The notes below the pieces were generated by a model that saw only the letters and a program-made list of their open reading frames with translations, searched no databases and had not been told where the DNA came from. This document shows positions 52,130 through 52,485 of a DNA stretch of 52,485 nucleotides, in pieces; positions within the stretch are counted from its first letter, which is position 1; the number at the start of each line of letters is the position of its first letter. A program made the translations under genes and the position numbers. The DNA is from UBA2730 sp022793235 (GTDB lineage: Bacteria > Bacillota_I > Bacilli_A > RF39 > UBA660), in the NCBI GenBank assembly GCA_949745755.1, contig CATJZL010000053.1, forward strand, positions 1 to 52,485, in the 5' to 3' direction.

Positions 52130-52312
52130 ATGGATTATATTTATAAAGAGTTAAATCAAAGAAAAGAGAATTTAGTAAGTTTAATAGAATATGTAAAAAC
52201 TTTAACAGATAAAGAATTAGAAGATATATTTGATAATGAAACAATAAATAGAAATATAAAAACAACAATTGTAGAAATTGGTTATGAAAGAATAAAAAGA
52301 TTACCTTTCTGA
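52130..52312 (+). CDS. small helical protein, probably truncated by an IS3-type insertion
   Basis: 60 residues from ATG 52130 (GGATG ribosome binding site; upstream ATGs at 52097 and 52118 lack one). MDYIYKELNQRKENLVSLIE then DKELEDIFDNETINRN: helical and charged, no known motif. Its stop TGA at 52310-52312 coincides with the first three bases of an IS3-like terminal repeat, so the original gene was probably longer. Confidence 0.5.
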   Translation: MDYIYKELNQRKENLVSLIEYVKTLTDKELEDIFDNETINRNIKTTIVEIGYERIKRLPF

Positions 52313-52335
52313 ACTGAACCCCAAAAATTGGACAG
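52310..52335 (+). mobile_element. IS3-family (IS150-like) terminal inverted repeat, one end only
   Basis: TGAACTGAACCCCAAAAATT followed by GGACAG has the form of the TG...CCCC-AAAAA-TTGGACA ends of IS150-type elements. No orfA follows; a second IS-like end begins about 50 bases later, so the element seems interrupted or truncated. Confidence 0.6.
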
Positions 52336-52383
52336 TTTATAAATAGTTATTAAATAGAGGATTGTAACCTATAATTTATAGGG

Positions 52384-52412
52384 GACGAGTGTGTAAATAA
52401 ATCTGTGTAAAT
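52384..52412 (+). mobile_element. left end of an IS256-like element
   Basis: GAGTGTGTAAATAAATCTGT and the following GTAAAT form a TGTGTAAAT-rich end like those of IS256 (Mutator-type) elements. A very similar end occurs at 24668-24717. It lies 47 bases before a start codon with GGAGAGA ribosome binding site, which fits the left end of such an element running out of the window. Confidence 0.6.
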
Positions 52413-52458
52413 AGAAATCTTTCCATGATAGAATAAAAGAAATGGAGAGATTTTTATT

Positions 52459-52485
52459 ATGAAAGAAAATAACAAAGGAAAAGAA
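52459..52485 (+). CDS. 5' end of a probable IS256-like transposase (partial)
   Basis: Only nine codons are in the window (MKENNKGKE), preceded by GGAGAGA 8 bases upstream. The assignment comes from the IS256-like end just before it and from the basic/polar start common in these transposases. The gene continues past the right edge. Confidence 0.45.

Overview
The window looks like a chromosomal segment of a very AT-rich, anaerobic, low-GC Gram-positive bacterium (Bacillota, clostridial-type). The evidence is a 5S rRNA 3' end with Firmicutes-like sequence, a tsaE-tsaB-rimI-tsaD cluster, strong AGGAGG ribosome binding sites, clostridial hydrophobic (ChW) repeats, a high-molecular-weight rubredoxin and an iron-type alcohol dehydrogenase. 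TGA is used as a stop in several genes, so the code is standard. Nearly all genes are on the + strand, away from an rRNA operon. Species cannot be named from the sequence alone.

Layout. 1-2.9 kb: end of an rRNA operon, its terminator, a small cluster of DnaA-box-like 9-mers, then the tRNA t6A-modification genes. 3.0-6.8 kb: a compact operon of an iron alcohol dehydrogenase, a FIST-domain sensor-like protein and an aldehyde dehydrogenase. 6.9-8.9 kb: a membrane-anchored SGNH hydrolase and a membrane acyltransferase, likely for surface-glycan acylation. 9.1-20.6 kb: one long surface-polysaccharide operon with a Wzt/Wzm-type ABC exporter, seven glycosyltransferase domains or genes, a DUF2142 membrane protein, an alpha-1,2-fucosyltransferase-like protein and a Wzx-like flippase, ended by a strong terminator. 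20.7-28.6 kb: a polyprenyl-phosphate sugar transferase, DUF2304, another GT2 and a GtrA protein, interrupted by a GH25 lysozyme with nine ChW repeats, an opposite-strand ChW/helical protein with a damaged signal peptide, and an orphan signal-peptide gene.

28.6-31.2 kb: XRE repressor, SHOCT-like mini-protein and large serine recombinase around a shared operator/promoter region, which looks like a small mobile module or its remnant. 31.2-39.9 kb: a membrane protein, a cysteine-cluster protein, a SWIM-SNF2 helicase, a membrane-bound XRE regulator, a NagZ-like glycosidase and an Hrb flavin reductase-rubredoxin. 40-51 kb: a run of small accessory enzymes (3-methyladenine glycosylase, PnuC-like transporter, VOC protein, HD/degenerate-kinase fusion, DUF3781, RBBP9-like hydrolase, three Nudix hydrolases, deoxyribosyltransferase-like protein, CYTH protein, two SDRs, TfoX-N protein). 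Several genes here are broken by frameshifts, stops or missing starts. 51-52.5 kb: a split membrane protein and a small gene cut exactly at an IS3-type end, followed by the left end of an IS256-like element that runs off the window.

The genes fit a gut-type anaerobe that builds and edits a decorated cell surface (glycan synthesis, acylation, lysozyme and glucosaminidase remodelling). The right-hand third is being eroded by point decay and insertion sequences. The items most worth following are the alcohol DH-FIST-aldehyde DH operon, the HD/degenerate P-loop fusion, the triplet ChW architecture shared by two adjacent proteins, and the cluster of interrupted secretion genes at 26.6-27.2 kb.
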